From NCBI GenBank assembly GCA_964459465.1, contig CAYWLR010000010.1, positions 49,587-113,586 on the forward strand: a stretch of 64,000 nt of DNA. The letters are read 5' to 3'. The position numbers and the translations under genes were made by a program. The DNA is from CALAMC01 sp964459465. Its GTDB lineage: Bacteria > Zixibacteria > MSB-5A5 > GN15 > PGXB01. The notes beneath the pieces were generated by a model, which worked only from the letters and a program-made list of their open reading frames with translations, was not told where the DNA came from and searched no databases. This document shows positions 52,500-60,625 of this stretch, in pieces; position 1 is the first letter of the stretch; each line of letters starts with the position of its first letter.

Positions 52500-53039
52500 T
52501 CACTTTGACCCCAGTTGGCGGCGGCAGATGTCACACAGCTTGCTGCCGCGATTGTCGATATCCATCATGTTCACGCTGTAATAATTTATGCAAACCGGAT
52601 TGCGGCATCCGGCTATTTCACTCATATAGGCGACCTGCTGGACGGCCAGCTTGAACAGACGGTCATACACTTTGGTTTCATCCTCCGGAAGTCCATAAAA
52701 TTCCTGTCGGATTTTATTGAGGGAAATGACGGACGTTCCGGAGACGACGTCGAAGTGCGCCAGAACATAGGGCTCATCGGGAAGATATATATCTTCTTCG
52801 CAGACGGCCACAATCTGTTCCTTGCTGTTGACTTTAACCCGCTCCAGTTTTTGCAGGATGATGGAGGCATAATGCTGATTGCGGATGACATTAAAGGCTT
52901 CATCGGGGACCTTCATTCCCTTAAGAATATCCACGGAGCGGTTGAACACCTGTCCGATGTTGCTGGCCAGGCGGTTGACCAGCATGAAGTCCACCTCGCC
53001 GAGCGGAACCACCACGATTTTCGGTTTGATAAAGGCCAT
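52500..53039 (-). CDS. Archaemetzincin homologue with erased zinc protease site
   Basis: 179 residues. The N-terminal part (IVVVPLGEV, ISLNKIRQEFYGLP) fits archaemetzincins (AmzA). Metzincins need HExxHxxGxxH followed by Cys. Here residues 134-145 read QQVAYMSEIAGC, so His134, Glu135, His138, Gly141 and His144 positions are Gln, Gln, Tyr, Glu and Gly. The structural cysteine site is retained: Cys145, Cys150 and the pair LCDIC (169/172). It should therefore fold and bind zinc at the structural site but lack protease chemistry. The start ATG overlaps the stop of the 65-residue gene by one base (TAATG), and the MrfA-like helicase follows after 11 bases. A binding or regulatory role in that set is inferred. 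Confidence 0.78.
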   Translation of the reverse strand: MAFIKPKIVVVPLGEVDFMLVNRLASNIGQVFNRSVDILKGMKVPDEAFNVIRNQHYASIILQKLERVKVNSKEQIVAVCEEDIYLPDEPYVLAHFDVVSGTSVISLNKIRQEFYGLPEDETKVYDRLFKLAVQQVAYMSEIAGCRNPVCINYYSVNMMDIDNRGSKLCDICRRQLGSK

Positions 53040-53236
53040 TATTCCGCCGTGAAGAACCGACTGTCGGAGCCGGTCGGTGAAATTTTGACTTCCATTTTAG
53101 TGGCGCATTTGGGACACCAGCCGACAAAAGCGTCACCTTTGGCGTTTATATAAATCCTCGAATATACGCGGCAACACTTGAAGATGACCCCGATGTATGG
53201 TTTGGAGGCTTTATCTTTGTCTTGTGCGTTATTCAT
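53039..53236 (-). CDS. Conserved small zinc-binding protein
   Basis: 65 residues. Four cysteines in FKCCRVYSRIY and VGWCPKCATKMEV form a probable zinc ribbon with a basic tail SDSRFF. Small proteins of this pattern (KCC...WCPKC...RFF) occur in many bacteria and have no assigned function. The start overlaps the deoC stop by four bases (ATGA), and its own stop overlaps the archaemetzincin start. The tight coupling to deoC, the archaemetzincin homologue and the helicase indicates one translational unit. Confidence 0.75.
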   Translation of the reverse strand: MNNAQDKDKASKPYIGVIFKCCRVYSRIYINAKGDAFVGWCPKCATKMEVKISPTGSDSRFFTAE

Positions 53237-53901
53237 GCCTTAGGTATTCCCAGAAGCTCCCGCATGATGGCGGCCGACGATGATGACCCCAGGCGATCGG
53301 CCCCGGCCGCGATCATGGCTTCGGCATCGGCCAGAGTTTTTATCCCGCCCGAGGCCTTGACTCTAATTTGGTTTTGGGCCGCCTGTTTTAATCGTTTCAC
53401 GATTTCGACCGTTGCGCCACCGAAAAAGCCCGTGGCGGTTTTGACAAACTGGGCTCCGCCGCCAATGACGGCTTTGGTGGCGTCGATTTGCTGTTCGGGC
53501 GTAAGTTTGGGCGCCTCGATAATAACTTTCAGGATGATGTCTTTGGGCAAGTTCCTGCGAACTTGTGAAATTTCCACTTCGGCCTTTTTAAATTCGCCTG
53601 ATGCCAGCAGACCAACATTGGCAACCATGTCGATTTCATCCGCGCCGTCTTCAACGCCTTTGAGGGCTTCGGCGATTTTGATGGCGGTTGTGTTGGCCGA
53701 CAGGGGAAATCCGGAGACGCCGACGATTTTCACGTCGGTTCCGGTCAATTCCTTTTTAGCAACCGGGACCCAGTAAGGATTAATGGCGATGGCATAGAAA
53801 TTGAATTCCATGGCTTCGCGGCAGCATTTTAAAACAGCGCGCTCATCGGCTTCGGACTGAAGCAATGCATGGTCAAAGTAGTTGAATAATTGTTCTGTCA
53901 T
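53233..53901 (-). CDS. deoC: Deoxyribose-phosphate aldolase
   Basis: 222 residues. The Schiff-base lysine is Lys154 in QFVKTATGFF, and the second active-site Lys182 is in VKASGGIKTL; the N-terminal FDHALL matches the DeoC start, where the more usual form is DHTLL. It cleaves 2-deoxyribose-5-phosphate to acetaldehyde and glyceraldehyde-3-phosphate. It follows deoB by 42 bases on the minus strand, so deoxyribonucleoside catabolism is complete from the mutase step. Its end overlaps the small zinc-binding gene. Confidence 0.94.
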   Translation of the reverse strand: MTEQLFNYFDHALLQSEADERAVLKCCREAMEFNFYAIAINPYWVPVAKKELTGTDVKIVGVSGFPLSANTTAIKIAEALKGVEDGADEIDMVANVGLLASGEFKKAEVEISQVRRNLPKDIILKVIIEAPKLTPEQQIDATKAVIGGGAQFVKTATGFFGGATVEIVKRLKQAAQNQIRVKASGGIKTLADAEAMIAAGADRLGSSSSAAIMRELLGIPKA

Positions 53902-53943
53902 TTCAGTATCCTGTCCGTCAAAACTTAAGATATCATTATAATG

Positions 53944-55149
53944 CTATCCAAGGCATTGGACAATCTCTTTTAAGAAACTCGTGGGCATAATACCATGCCG
54001 CCGGCGCTTGAAATACCCGTCAAGCTCAAATATATCATCAATGGTAGCGGCGATGTCGGCAAAGGTTTTCCTTGTCCCCAGAGATACGCCTGCAGCAATG
54101 TCTTTATTATAAACCAAAAGAGGGACGTATTCGCGGGTATGGTCGGTCGAGTTTTTCATGGTAGGGTCACAACCGTGGTCGGCGGTAATTATCAGTAAAT
54201 CATTATCCGACAATTTTCCGAGGAAACTCTCCAGCCAGCGATCGAATTGCTCCAGCCCTTGTGCAAAGGATTGGGCATCGTTGCGGTGTCCCCAGAGCAT
54301 ATCGAAATCAACCAAATTGGCGAAAATACAACCCTGGTGCGTGATATTCAATTCCGCTGATAGTTTATTCATGACATCCCGGTTATTTCCTGTTTTGACC
54401 GCTCGCGCTATACCTCGCCCGGCGAAAAGGTCGTAGATTTTGCCGATACCGGCTGTTGGAATACTTTTTTGATGCAGTCGGTCCAGAAACGTATCTGTGG
54501 GCGGAGGCAGGGAAAAATCGCGGCGGTTTTCGGTTCGGGCAAAATTTCCGGGTGTTCCGACAAAAGGTCTTGCAATAACCCGCCCGACGGCGTGTTCATT
54601 TTGGAGCAATTGTCGTGCGATGTGACAAATGTCATACAAACGATCAAGAGAAATAATGTCTTCATGGGCGGCCAGTTGAAAGACCGAGTCGGCCGAGGTA
54701 TATAAAATTACGGCGCCGGTTTCAAGGTGTTTTTGTCCCAGATTTTGTATTATTTCCGTGCCGCTGGCGGCGATATTGCCGATAGTTTTGATTCCGGCTC
54801 GGTGTTCGAATTCGGCCACCAAATTGGCGGGAAAACCATCGGGATAAAGCGGAAACGGCTTTTCCAGAATGATGCCGCCGATTTCCCAATGACCCGAAGT
54901 GGAGTCCTTACCGGGGGATATCTCCGTCATTTTACCATAACCGGCCAAAGGGTTTGATGAGGGCGGGATGCCTGCAATGGGAACAATATTGCCCAGCCCT
55001 AAACGGCCGCAAATAGGCATATTCAGCCCGCCGAATTCTCTCGCCAGGTTAGGCAGGGTGGCGGCCCCGCAATCCCCGTAGAGTCTGGCATCGGGCAGTT
55101 CGCCCACGCCGCAGGCATCCAGGATGATTATAATAACGCGCGAAAACAC
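53944..55149 (-). CDS. deoB: Phosphopentomutase
   Basis: 401 residues, typical for DeoB of the alkaline phosphatase superfamily. The metal site motifs are IIIILDACGVGELPDA, GKDSTSGHWEIGG (with the phospho-Thr of the DST), NLVDFDMLWGHRND and IITADHGCDPT. It interconverts (deoxy)ribose-1- and 5-phosphate in the cytoplasm. Translation starts at GTG 55149 with a weak ribosome site. It lies 79 bases after a lipoprotein gene of the ECF block and leads into deoC. Confidence 0.93.
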   Translation of the reverse strand: MFSRVIIIILDACGVGELPDARLYGDCGAATLPNLAREFGGLNMPICGRLGLGNIVPIAGIPPSSNPLAGYGKMTEISPGKDSTSGHWEIGGIILEKPFPLYPDGFPANLVAEFEHRAGIKTIGNIAASGTEIIQNLGQKHLETGAVILYTSADSVFQLAAHEDIISLDRLYDICHIARQLLQNEHAVGRVIARPFVGTPGNFARTENRRDFSLPPPTDTFLDRLHQKSIPTAGIGKIYDLFAGRGIARAVKTGNNRDVMNKLSAELNITHQGCIFANLVDFDMLWGHRNDAQSFAQGLEQFDRWLESFLGKLSDNDLLIITADHGCDPTMKNSTDHTREYVPLLVYNKDIAAGVSLGTRKTFADIAATIDDIFELDGYFKRRRHGIMPTSFLKEIVQCLG

Positions 55150-55228
55150 GATTAAAATCTATGAATAAAGAAGCCGGTCGGCCAATTAAAAAAAGCAATC
55201 GTGTACAAAATAAGGCGGGAATGAAGAA

Positions 55229-56065
55229 TTATTTAACGTCTGTTAGAGTCGTGACTCCGGTGCCTTCAGTTTCATGACGGAATTTTTTAATGCCGTCGGG
55301 TTTGTACCAAGTCCCCTCGACCCTTTCACGAAATTTGGTTTCTTCATAAACCAGGATGCTTCTATCCAGGGCCAGCCAGCTGCGACTGCTGTAATTAATC
55401 TGTGTTAACCGAATCAAAGTTGATACGGAATCCGGGGCGGGGTATTGGAGAGGAAGGATCATGACCGCATCGCGGTCGATTACGACGCAATCATAGCCCA
55501 TTTTTTTCTCGAATCCGGTAACGCGGAAATGGTTGGTGGCATCCTTACGCTCGCCGTCCTTCAGTATAACCTTGAAAGCATGGTCCCATTCATAGCCGAC
55601 ACCGACCGCCTGGTCCGGCAAAATCAAGGACATTTGTTCCAGATAGCGTTTGTAGTAATCAATCATGGACAAACGAGAACTGTCGGAGATGGCATAAAAT
55701 TCATTATAACCGTTGGGATGCTGAATGGTTTCGATGGTCATCAGCCATTTGAGGGTATCCACAAGATTCGGGTCGAGCGAATCCGGGGCGATTATAAAGA
55801 CTTCGGACGTCCATGCCAGCAGTCCCTTCCCCCCCGGCAGAGTATCCAAAGTTTCTTCTTTAAAGTTGATGATTTCTTTAAAAGGATAAGACTGGACCAG
55901 CGAATCGTTGATGAATTTTTTTATAGTCGAATTGCGAATCGTTTCACTGGTGACGATCTGACCGGGCTTGAATTTTAAAACCAGTTTGGTCGGCCCGGTT
56001 TTATCAGAACAACCGCCGCAAAGCAGAATGGCGGCAAAGATGGCCCAAGTATAAATATGTTTCAT
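55229..56065 (-). CDS. Lipoprotein of unknown function, copy 2 of a paralogous pair
   Basis: 278 residues. The signal peptide ends in the lipobox LCGGC, so it is a lipidated envelope protein. The mature part has no motif I can name; it shares with its neighbour the pattern VGVGYEWDHAFKVILKDGER and MGYDCVVIDRDAV (VSVGYTWTQTSKVELKDGRM and DGHNCAIIDFKSD in the other). The two differ in length of loops and charge. It sits downstream of the ECF sigma/anti-sigma pair and may be a regulon product. Confidence 0.72.
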   Translation of the reverse strand: MKHIYTWAIFAAILLCGGCSDKTGPTKLVLKFKPGQIVTSETIRNSTIKKFINDSLVQSYPFKEIINFKEETLDTLPGGKGLLAWTSEVFIIAPDSLDPNLVDTLKWLMTIETIQHPNGYNEFYAISDSSRLSMIDYYKRYLEQMSLILPDQAVGVGYEWDHAFKVILKDGERKDATNHFRVTGFEKKMGYDCVVIDRDAVMILPLQYPAPDSVSTLIRLTQINYSSRSWLALDRSILVYEETKFRERVEGTWYKPDGIKKFRHETEGTGVTTLTDVK

Positions 56066-56133
56066 GTTCCTCGGCAGTATTCCCCGTAATGGCTGCCTTC
56101 ACCGAATTCCCTATCGTCGCAATTCGGCGACTA

Positions 56134-56973
56134 TCACTCCGGTAATATATGTTCTGTCATCTTATATGACCTATTACTTTTTTTCTTAACGATGACTTTT
56201 GCCTCACCAGATTCCGATTTTTCCACAAGTTCGGAAACCATGTCACTTTTAAGATCGAATTCTATGATTATACCTACATCATAAGCATGATATAGTACGC
56301 CCCCGGTCTTTCTGCGACCCTTGCCTTCCAGGATGCCTTTCCCCCCCTCCAGCTTCATTTCGATGGGGTATGCCTGATCCGACTTGAAGTCAATAATGGC
56401 GCAATTATGTCCGTCATGTTTGGTCAGGTCACGGATTTTATATGAGGTTGTCACGTCATTCATGCGACCATCCTTAAGTTCCACTTTGGATGTTTGCGTC
56501 CAGGTGTATCCGACGGAAACCGGGCGGGACGGATATTGCGCCGCCAGGTCTTTAAATTTGTTTATATAAGACTTCAGGGTAGTGGAATCGGGCATTTCGC
56601 CGCCCTCAATCCAGAAAATCCGACCATCGGCCGTCTGCAGAGAATATACATATTCGGTTGTATCGCGGGTGCAGTGGGTATTGGTTTTGGGATCGAGGAT
56701 TTTCGAGTGGATCTGATTTGTATGTTTAATTAAAAAGGTGCTGTCAAGCTTGTTTATGATTTCTTCGACGGTGGTTCCGGAATGCGAAATTTCGTCAAGG
56801 CGCCAGAGGCTGTCGTTTTTATATTCCTCGGTACGCTCGGTCTGTTCGTACTCCCAGATAATAACCTGGCCGTCAGGGTATTTCAGTTCCAGCATCACGG
56901 TTTGTTCCGAACGCTGGCAAGTTATAAAAGCGGCCAGTAAAATCAAGACTGCGGTAAAGAGCGTCTTTTTCAT
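56134..56973 (-). CDS. Lipoprotein of unknown function, copy 1 of a paralogous pair
   Basis: 279 residues. The N-terminus KKTLFTAVLILLAAFITC is a signal peptide whose -1 residue is Thr, unusual for a lipobox (usually Gly, Ala or Ser before Cys). The mature part (VSVGYTWTQTSKVELKDGRM, DGHNCAIIDFKSD) matches the next gene. No enzymatic motif is seen. It is the first gene downstream of the anti-sigma factor (27 bases after its stop), which suggests a sensed or effector envelope protein in the same circuit. Confidence 0.72.
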   Translation of the reverse strand: MKKTLFTAVLILLAAFITCQRSEQTVMLELKYPDGQVIIWEYEQTERTEEYKNDSLWRLDEISHSGTTVEEIINKLDSTFLIKHTNQIHSKILDPKTNTHCTRDTTEYVYSLQTADGRIFWIEGGEMPDSTTLKSYINKFKDLAAQYPSRPVSVGYTWTQTSKVELKDGRMNDVTTSYKIRDLTKHDGHNCAIIDFKSDQAYPIEMKLEGGKGILEGKGRRKTGGVLYHAYDVGIIIEFDLKSDMVSELVEKSESGEAKVIVKKKSNRSYKMTEHILPE

Positions 56974-57000
56974 TTCAATTTGTCCCCGTAAAAAAGCCGT

Positions 57001-57507
57001 CTAAAAGCCGAAAGTCCCAGGAGGTGAGGCCGCAATATAGCTTATGGCTATGATCTCCGGGCTTTCAATCAGGTTTGCATAACTGGTTTGAGCGGCGTTG
57101 ATTTCAAAGGTGTTAGCGGCGGCGGGCTCGGACCCGGCAATATTCCCGACCTTGTCGCCCATCGAAAGCGAGACCAGAAAAATCAAAAAGGACGCCGCCA
57201 ACGGTATCAGCATATTCCAAATGCCATGAGGCCTGGCATCATCGGTTGCGATTTCATTGATCGTCTGGATATCGCTGCTTTCGATTCGCGCGAGAATCGA
57301 GTTTTCCAGTTCTGACCAGTATAGTTCCGGAGTTTCGGGTCGAGAGACCTCGTGGACCAGGTCATAAGCCGCGCGTTGTTCATCGAGAAAACGGCGGCAT
57401 TCCAGACATTGTCCGATAATATCATCGAAATGCCTTTTATCATCGGGCGTCAATCGACCGGTGAGGTAATCGTCGACTTTAAGTTCAATAAAGGGGTGGC
57501 AGGGCAT
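57001..57507 (-). CDS. Membrane anti-sigma factor with altered zinc-finger
   Basis: 168 residues. The N-terminal domain resembles zinc-associated anti-sigma proteins (YLTGRLTPDDKRHFDDIIGQ then CLEC at 34-37), followed by one transmembrane helix (MLIPLAASFLIFLVSLSMG) and a short extracytoplasmic tail. The standard ZAS pattern is Hx3Cx2C; here the position four before Cys34 is Ile30, and the nearest His is His26. Cys3/His4 at the N-terminus may supply other ligands. It follows the ECF sigma gene by 12 bases and should hold that sigma factor at the membrane. Confidence 0.8.
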   Translation of the reverse strand: MPCHPFIELKVDDYLTGRLTPDDKRHFDDIIGQCLECRRFLDEQRAAYDLVHEVSRPETPELYWSELENSILARIESSDIQTINEIATDDARPHGIWNMLIPLAASFLIFLVSLSMGDKVGNIAGSEPAAANTFEINAAQTSYANLIESPEIIAISYIAASPPGTFGF

Positions 57508-57519
57508 ATCATTTCCTTG

Positions 57520-58086
57520 TCAGGGCTTATTTTTGGTAAGCCATTTTTTTACTTTAATTCGGGCGATGTGCAAATTGGATCGCACGGTCGCCTGCGGACA
57601 TTCCATAATATCGGCTATTTCATCTTTGGAGAAACCTTCAATGTCGTGCAGAATTATTGCCGTTCTCTGACGGGGAGGCAGCATGTCCACGGCTTTTTTA
57701 ACGTGCTCCATAAGCTCGCTGCTTTCCATGGTTTCATCGGGGCCCAGGCTTTTATCAATCAGCTGGGCTTTGAGCGACTGTGAAGCGGTAGTGTCGTCGT
57801 CGATGGCAACAAATCTGTTTTTCTTTTTCCTGATCAGGTCGATGGCAAAGTTGGTAGCAATTTTCATCAGCAGACAGGAAAAGAAGCTTGCTGTTTTTAT
57901 GGATTTACGATTTTTGTAAATCCGTATGAAGGCCTCCTGGGTTACGTCGTCGGCGTCGAGATGGTTGCCCATCATGCGATAGGCGACGCCATAGACTTTC
58001 TTTTCATACCTCCTTACCAACTCGGCAAAAGCCGCGTGGTCACCGTCCACAAATTTACGGACAAGATCCTCAATCTCCGTATTCAT
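57520..58086 (-). CDS. ECF sigma factor (RpoE-type)
   Basis: 188 residues. Region 2 is visible as AFAELVRRYEKKVYGVAYRM and DADDVTQEAFIRIYKNR, with basic KIATNFAIDLIRKKKNR. Region 4 has LPPRQRTAIILHDIEGFSKDEIADIMECPQATVRSNLHIARIKVKKWL, quoted here only as the span about residues 135-182, a normal sigma-70 helix-turn-helix. It directs RNA polymerase to a small regulon when released by the membrane anti-sigma encoded next. AGGATCC precedes the ATG. The likely regulon includes the two lipoproteins downstream. No ECF-type autoregulatory promoter was recognised upstream. Confidence 0.9.
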   Translation of the reverse strand: MNTEIEDLVRKFVDGDHAAFAELVRRYEKKVYGVAYRMMGNHLDADDVTQEAFIRIYKNRKSIKTASFFSCLLMKIATNFAIDLIRKKKNRFVAIDDDTTASQSLKAQLIDKSLGPDETMESSELMEHVKKAVDMLPPRQRTAIILHDIEGFSKDEIADIMECPQATVRSNLHIARIKVKKWLTKNKP

Positions 58087-58153
58087 GGATCCTGTCGCCT
58101 GACTGTATTTATAACGTTTAATGTCAGAGCCATGTTTAATACAAATTAATCCA

Positions 58154-58182
58154 TTGACTTATATGCAGTTAAAAAGTAAGAT
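58154..58182 (+). promoter_or_regulatory. Candidate sigma-70 promoter for the MFS gene
   Basis: TTGACT (58154-58159), 17-base spacer, TAAGAT (58177-58182), predicted start near 58189, 52 bases before the MFS ATG. Confidence 0.5.
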
Positions 58183-58240
58183 AAATGCGATATTGTCAAA
58201 CCTTTTTTGAAATATTCAGGCGGGTAGCGGGCGACATTAG

Positions 58241-59644
58241 ATGACTGAACACGGCGTTTCCAAATATAAATATCAGGCCTTGTTGATAACAGGGGCCGGA
58301 ATTTTTCTGGGAACACTGGATTCCTCGATTGTCAATGTCTCGCTGCCTACCATAAGCCGGGAAATGAGGACCACGATTGACATGGTTGGCTGGGTGGTCC
58401 TGTCATATTCCATTACGGCCCTGTCGTTTCTGATGGTGTTTGGGGCGCTTTCGGAAAAAAAAGGTTTCCGATTCTCGTATAAGGCGGGTTTCAGCATTTT
58501 TCTGGTCGGGTCGCTTTTGTGCGGGATATCGCAACATATATATATGCTAATTGCGGCCCGGGTTATTCAGGGATTCGGGGCGGCCCTGCTTATGTCGGTC
58601 GGTCCTGCTTTAATCACCCGCACTTTTCCCGCCTCGGAACGAGGCAGGGGGTTAAGTGTAAATGCAATGGTCGTTTCGGTAGGCTTGATGTCCGGTCCGC
58701 CGCTGGGGGGTCTGATTATTTCCTCTATTGGGTGGCGCTGGATATTTTTCGTCAACATTCCGGTCGGGTTGCTGGGCATTTATTTTACGACAAAGTATAT
58801 AAAAGATTTACCGGCCACTGACCCGACCCGCAAAACCAGCTTGCCCGGAGCGGTCAGCCTGTCTACGGCTTTTTTGGCCCTCATGCTGGCGATAATGCTA
58901 TACAGCAAGGAAGCCATACGGGTGCCGCCCATGCTGGCACTGATGGCTCTGTCGGTGACGGCCTGGTTTTTATTTTTTTATTTTGAGTCCCGACCTGATA
59001 CCCGACTGGTCGGTCTGGATATTTTTAAAAACCGTGTTTTCAGTTTATCCGGGTCGAGCATGCTTTTGGTATTTGTCGCCCTGTCTTCGGTAACTATTCT
59101 GATGCCCTTTTATCTTGAGCAGATAAAAAATTTTACGCCAGATCGAGTCGGATTTTATTTGATGACTATCCCGGTCAGCACCTTTGTCATGGCACCTCTG
59201 GCGGGATATCTGGCGGATAAAGTTGAGGCTCGCTATATCAGTACTTTGGGTATATTTCTGATGCTTATCGGATTTTTGCTGATACGGCGGCTCGGTATCG
59301 ACTCCACGCCCTTTCAAATAATAGCGGTTCTTGTTCTGGTCGGATTGGGAATGGGGATTTTTTCGACGCCCAATACATCGACTATCATGGGCGCGGTCAA
59401 CCGGGCTCAACAGGGATCGGCATCGGGGATTATCTCGACCATTCGCACGCTGGGTATGTCGCTGGGTGTGGGGATGACTATCGCGCTGTTCGGGATATAT
59501 AAGGATCGTGTCGGGGGGGATGGCTTGAGCGAAGCATCGCGGTTCGTTTTCGGATATAATGCGGTTTACGGCATTATGATTTTCATCATCTTGGCCGCCG
59601 GTGTCTTCAGTTTTATTCGGGGGAATAATATAAGGGGGAAATGA
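58241..59644 (+). CDS. Major facilitator efflux transporter, DHA2 (14-helix) family
   Basis: 467 residues with 14 predicted helices. The first helix carries the DHA motif LDSSIVNVSLPTISREM, the loop 2-3 motif is present as GALSEKKGFRFSYKAG, and motif C as GPPLGGLIISSIGWRWIFF. The family exports drugs, antiseptics or lipids with proton antiport (EmrB/QacA type). Its substrate cannot be deduced. It is divergent from the ECF sigma gene. Confidence 0.9.
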   Translation: MTEHGVSKYKYQALLITGAGIFLGTLDSSIVNVSLPTISREMRTTIDMVGWVVLSYSITALSFLMVFGALSEKKGFRFSYKAGFSIFLVGSLLCGISQHIYMLIAARVIQGFGAALLMSVGPALITRTFPASERGRGLSVNAMVVSVGLMSGPPLGGLIISSIGWRWIFFVNIPVGLLGIYFTTKYIKDLPATDPTRKTSLPGAVSLSTAFLALMLAIMLYSKEAIRVPPMLALMALSVTAWFLFFYFESRPDTRLVGLDIFKNRVFSLSGSSMLLVFVALSSVTILMPFYLEQIKNFTPDRVGFYLMTIPVSTFVMAPLAGYLADKVEARYISTLGIFLMLIGFLLIRRLGIDSTPFQIIAVLVLVGLGMGIFSTPNTSTIMGAVNRAQQGSASGIISTIRTLGMSLGVGMTIALFGIYKDRVGGDGLSEASRFVFGYNAVYGIMIFIILAAGVFSFIRGNNIRGK

Positions 59645-59660
59645 ACTCCCTTAAGAGTTG

Positions 59661-59689
59661 TTGACAAAAGCCGGATAATTGCTTATTTG
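59661..59689 (+). promoter_or_regulatory. Candidate promoter for yicC-gmk-rpoZ-topA
   Basis: TTGACA (59661-59666), 17-base spacer, TATTTG (59684-59689). The -35 is perfect, the -10 weak. Predicted start near 59696, 30 bases before the yicC ATG. Confidence 0.4.
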
Positions 59690-59725
59690 TCAGTCTGATT
59701 TTTCAATAATAACGGGGAAGGCCGT

Positions 59726-60601
59726 ATGAACTCAATGACCGGTTTCGGACGGGCCGACAGCAGGTCCAAAAATCTGGCGGTGGCGGTGGAAATATCATCG
59801 GTGAACAACCGTTTTCTGGAATTTGCCTTCCGCCTGCCGCGGCAACTGAATTTTCTGGAGCCGAAATTGAAGGACCTGATCGCGACGGCGGTCGATCGCG
59901 GTCGGTTGACGGTCGTGGTCAGTTACGAGGACTACGGGCTGGGCATCGACAAGGCTGTCTTGAATGCCACCCTGGCCAAAGACATTTATAGTCATCTGGC
60001 GGAACTCAAAAAAAAGTTCAAGCTGGCCGGTGACATCGAAATCGGTCATTTTTTGCAGTTTCAGGACTTATTCAAGGTTGAGCGAAGCGAAAATCTGGAA
60101 GAAAAGGTATGGCCGGTGGTCAAAAAAGCCGCGACCGCCGCGTTGAAACAGGTAATTGCCATGCGCCGGGTGGAAGGTGCCAATCTTGGGAAAGACATAT
60201 CAATCCGTATAAAGATCCTCCAAAATGTCATCGGAAAAATTCACAAATTGGCGGGGAATAATTTTGAAATGTTCCGGTCGAAGATGGCCGCCCGCATTGA
60301 AGAATTGCTCGATAAAAAAGAGTATGACCGGGCGCGTTTCGAGGAAGAAATCGCCTATCTGGCCGAACGGGCGGATATCAGTGAAGAATGCGTGCGTTTC
60401 GATTCACACCTGTCTCAATTTCTGGATGAAATCAGTCATGACGGCATGATCGGCCGACGGCTCAATTTTATATTGCAGGAATTGAATCGCGAAGCCAATA
60501 CGATCGGTTCCAAGTCGGCCAATCCCGATATCACGCATATGGTGGTCGAACTCAAGGAAGAAATAGAGCGAATACGCGAACAGGTCCAGAATATTGAATA
60601 A
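59726..60601 (+). CDS. yicC: YicC-family endoribonuclease
   Basis: 291 residues with the family hallmark N-terminus MNSMTGFGRA, VEISSVNNRFLEFAFRLP and the C-terminal DUF1732 segment IGRRLNFILQELNREANTIG, SKSANPDITHMVVELKEEIE. E. coli YicC acts as an RNase on small RNAs. GGGGAAGG precedes the ATG. It is the first gene of a conserved housekeeping run: gmk 24 bases downstream, then rpoZ and topA. Confidence 0.94.
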   Translation: MNSMTGFGRADSRSKNLAVAVEISSVNNRFLEFAFRLPRQLNFLEPKLKDLIATAVDRGRLTVVVSYEDYGLGIDKAVLNATLAKDIYSHLAELKKKFKLAGDIEIGHFLQFQDLFKVERSENLEEKVWPVVKKAATAALKQVIAMRRVEGANLGKDISIRIKILQNVIGKIHKLAGNNFEMFRSKMAARIEELLDKKEYDRARFEEEIAYLAERADISEECVRFDSHLSQFLDEISHDGMIGRRLNFILQELNREANTIGSKSANPDITHMVVELKEEIERIREQVQNIE

Positions 60602-60625
60602 TCGCAGGGGATATATTTTCCATAA

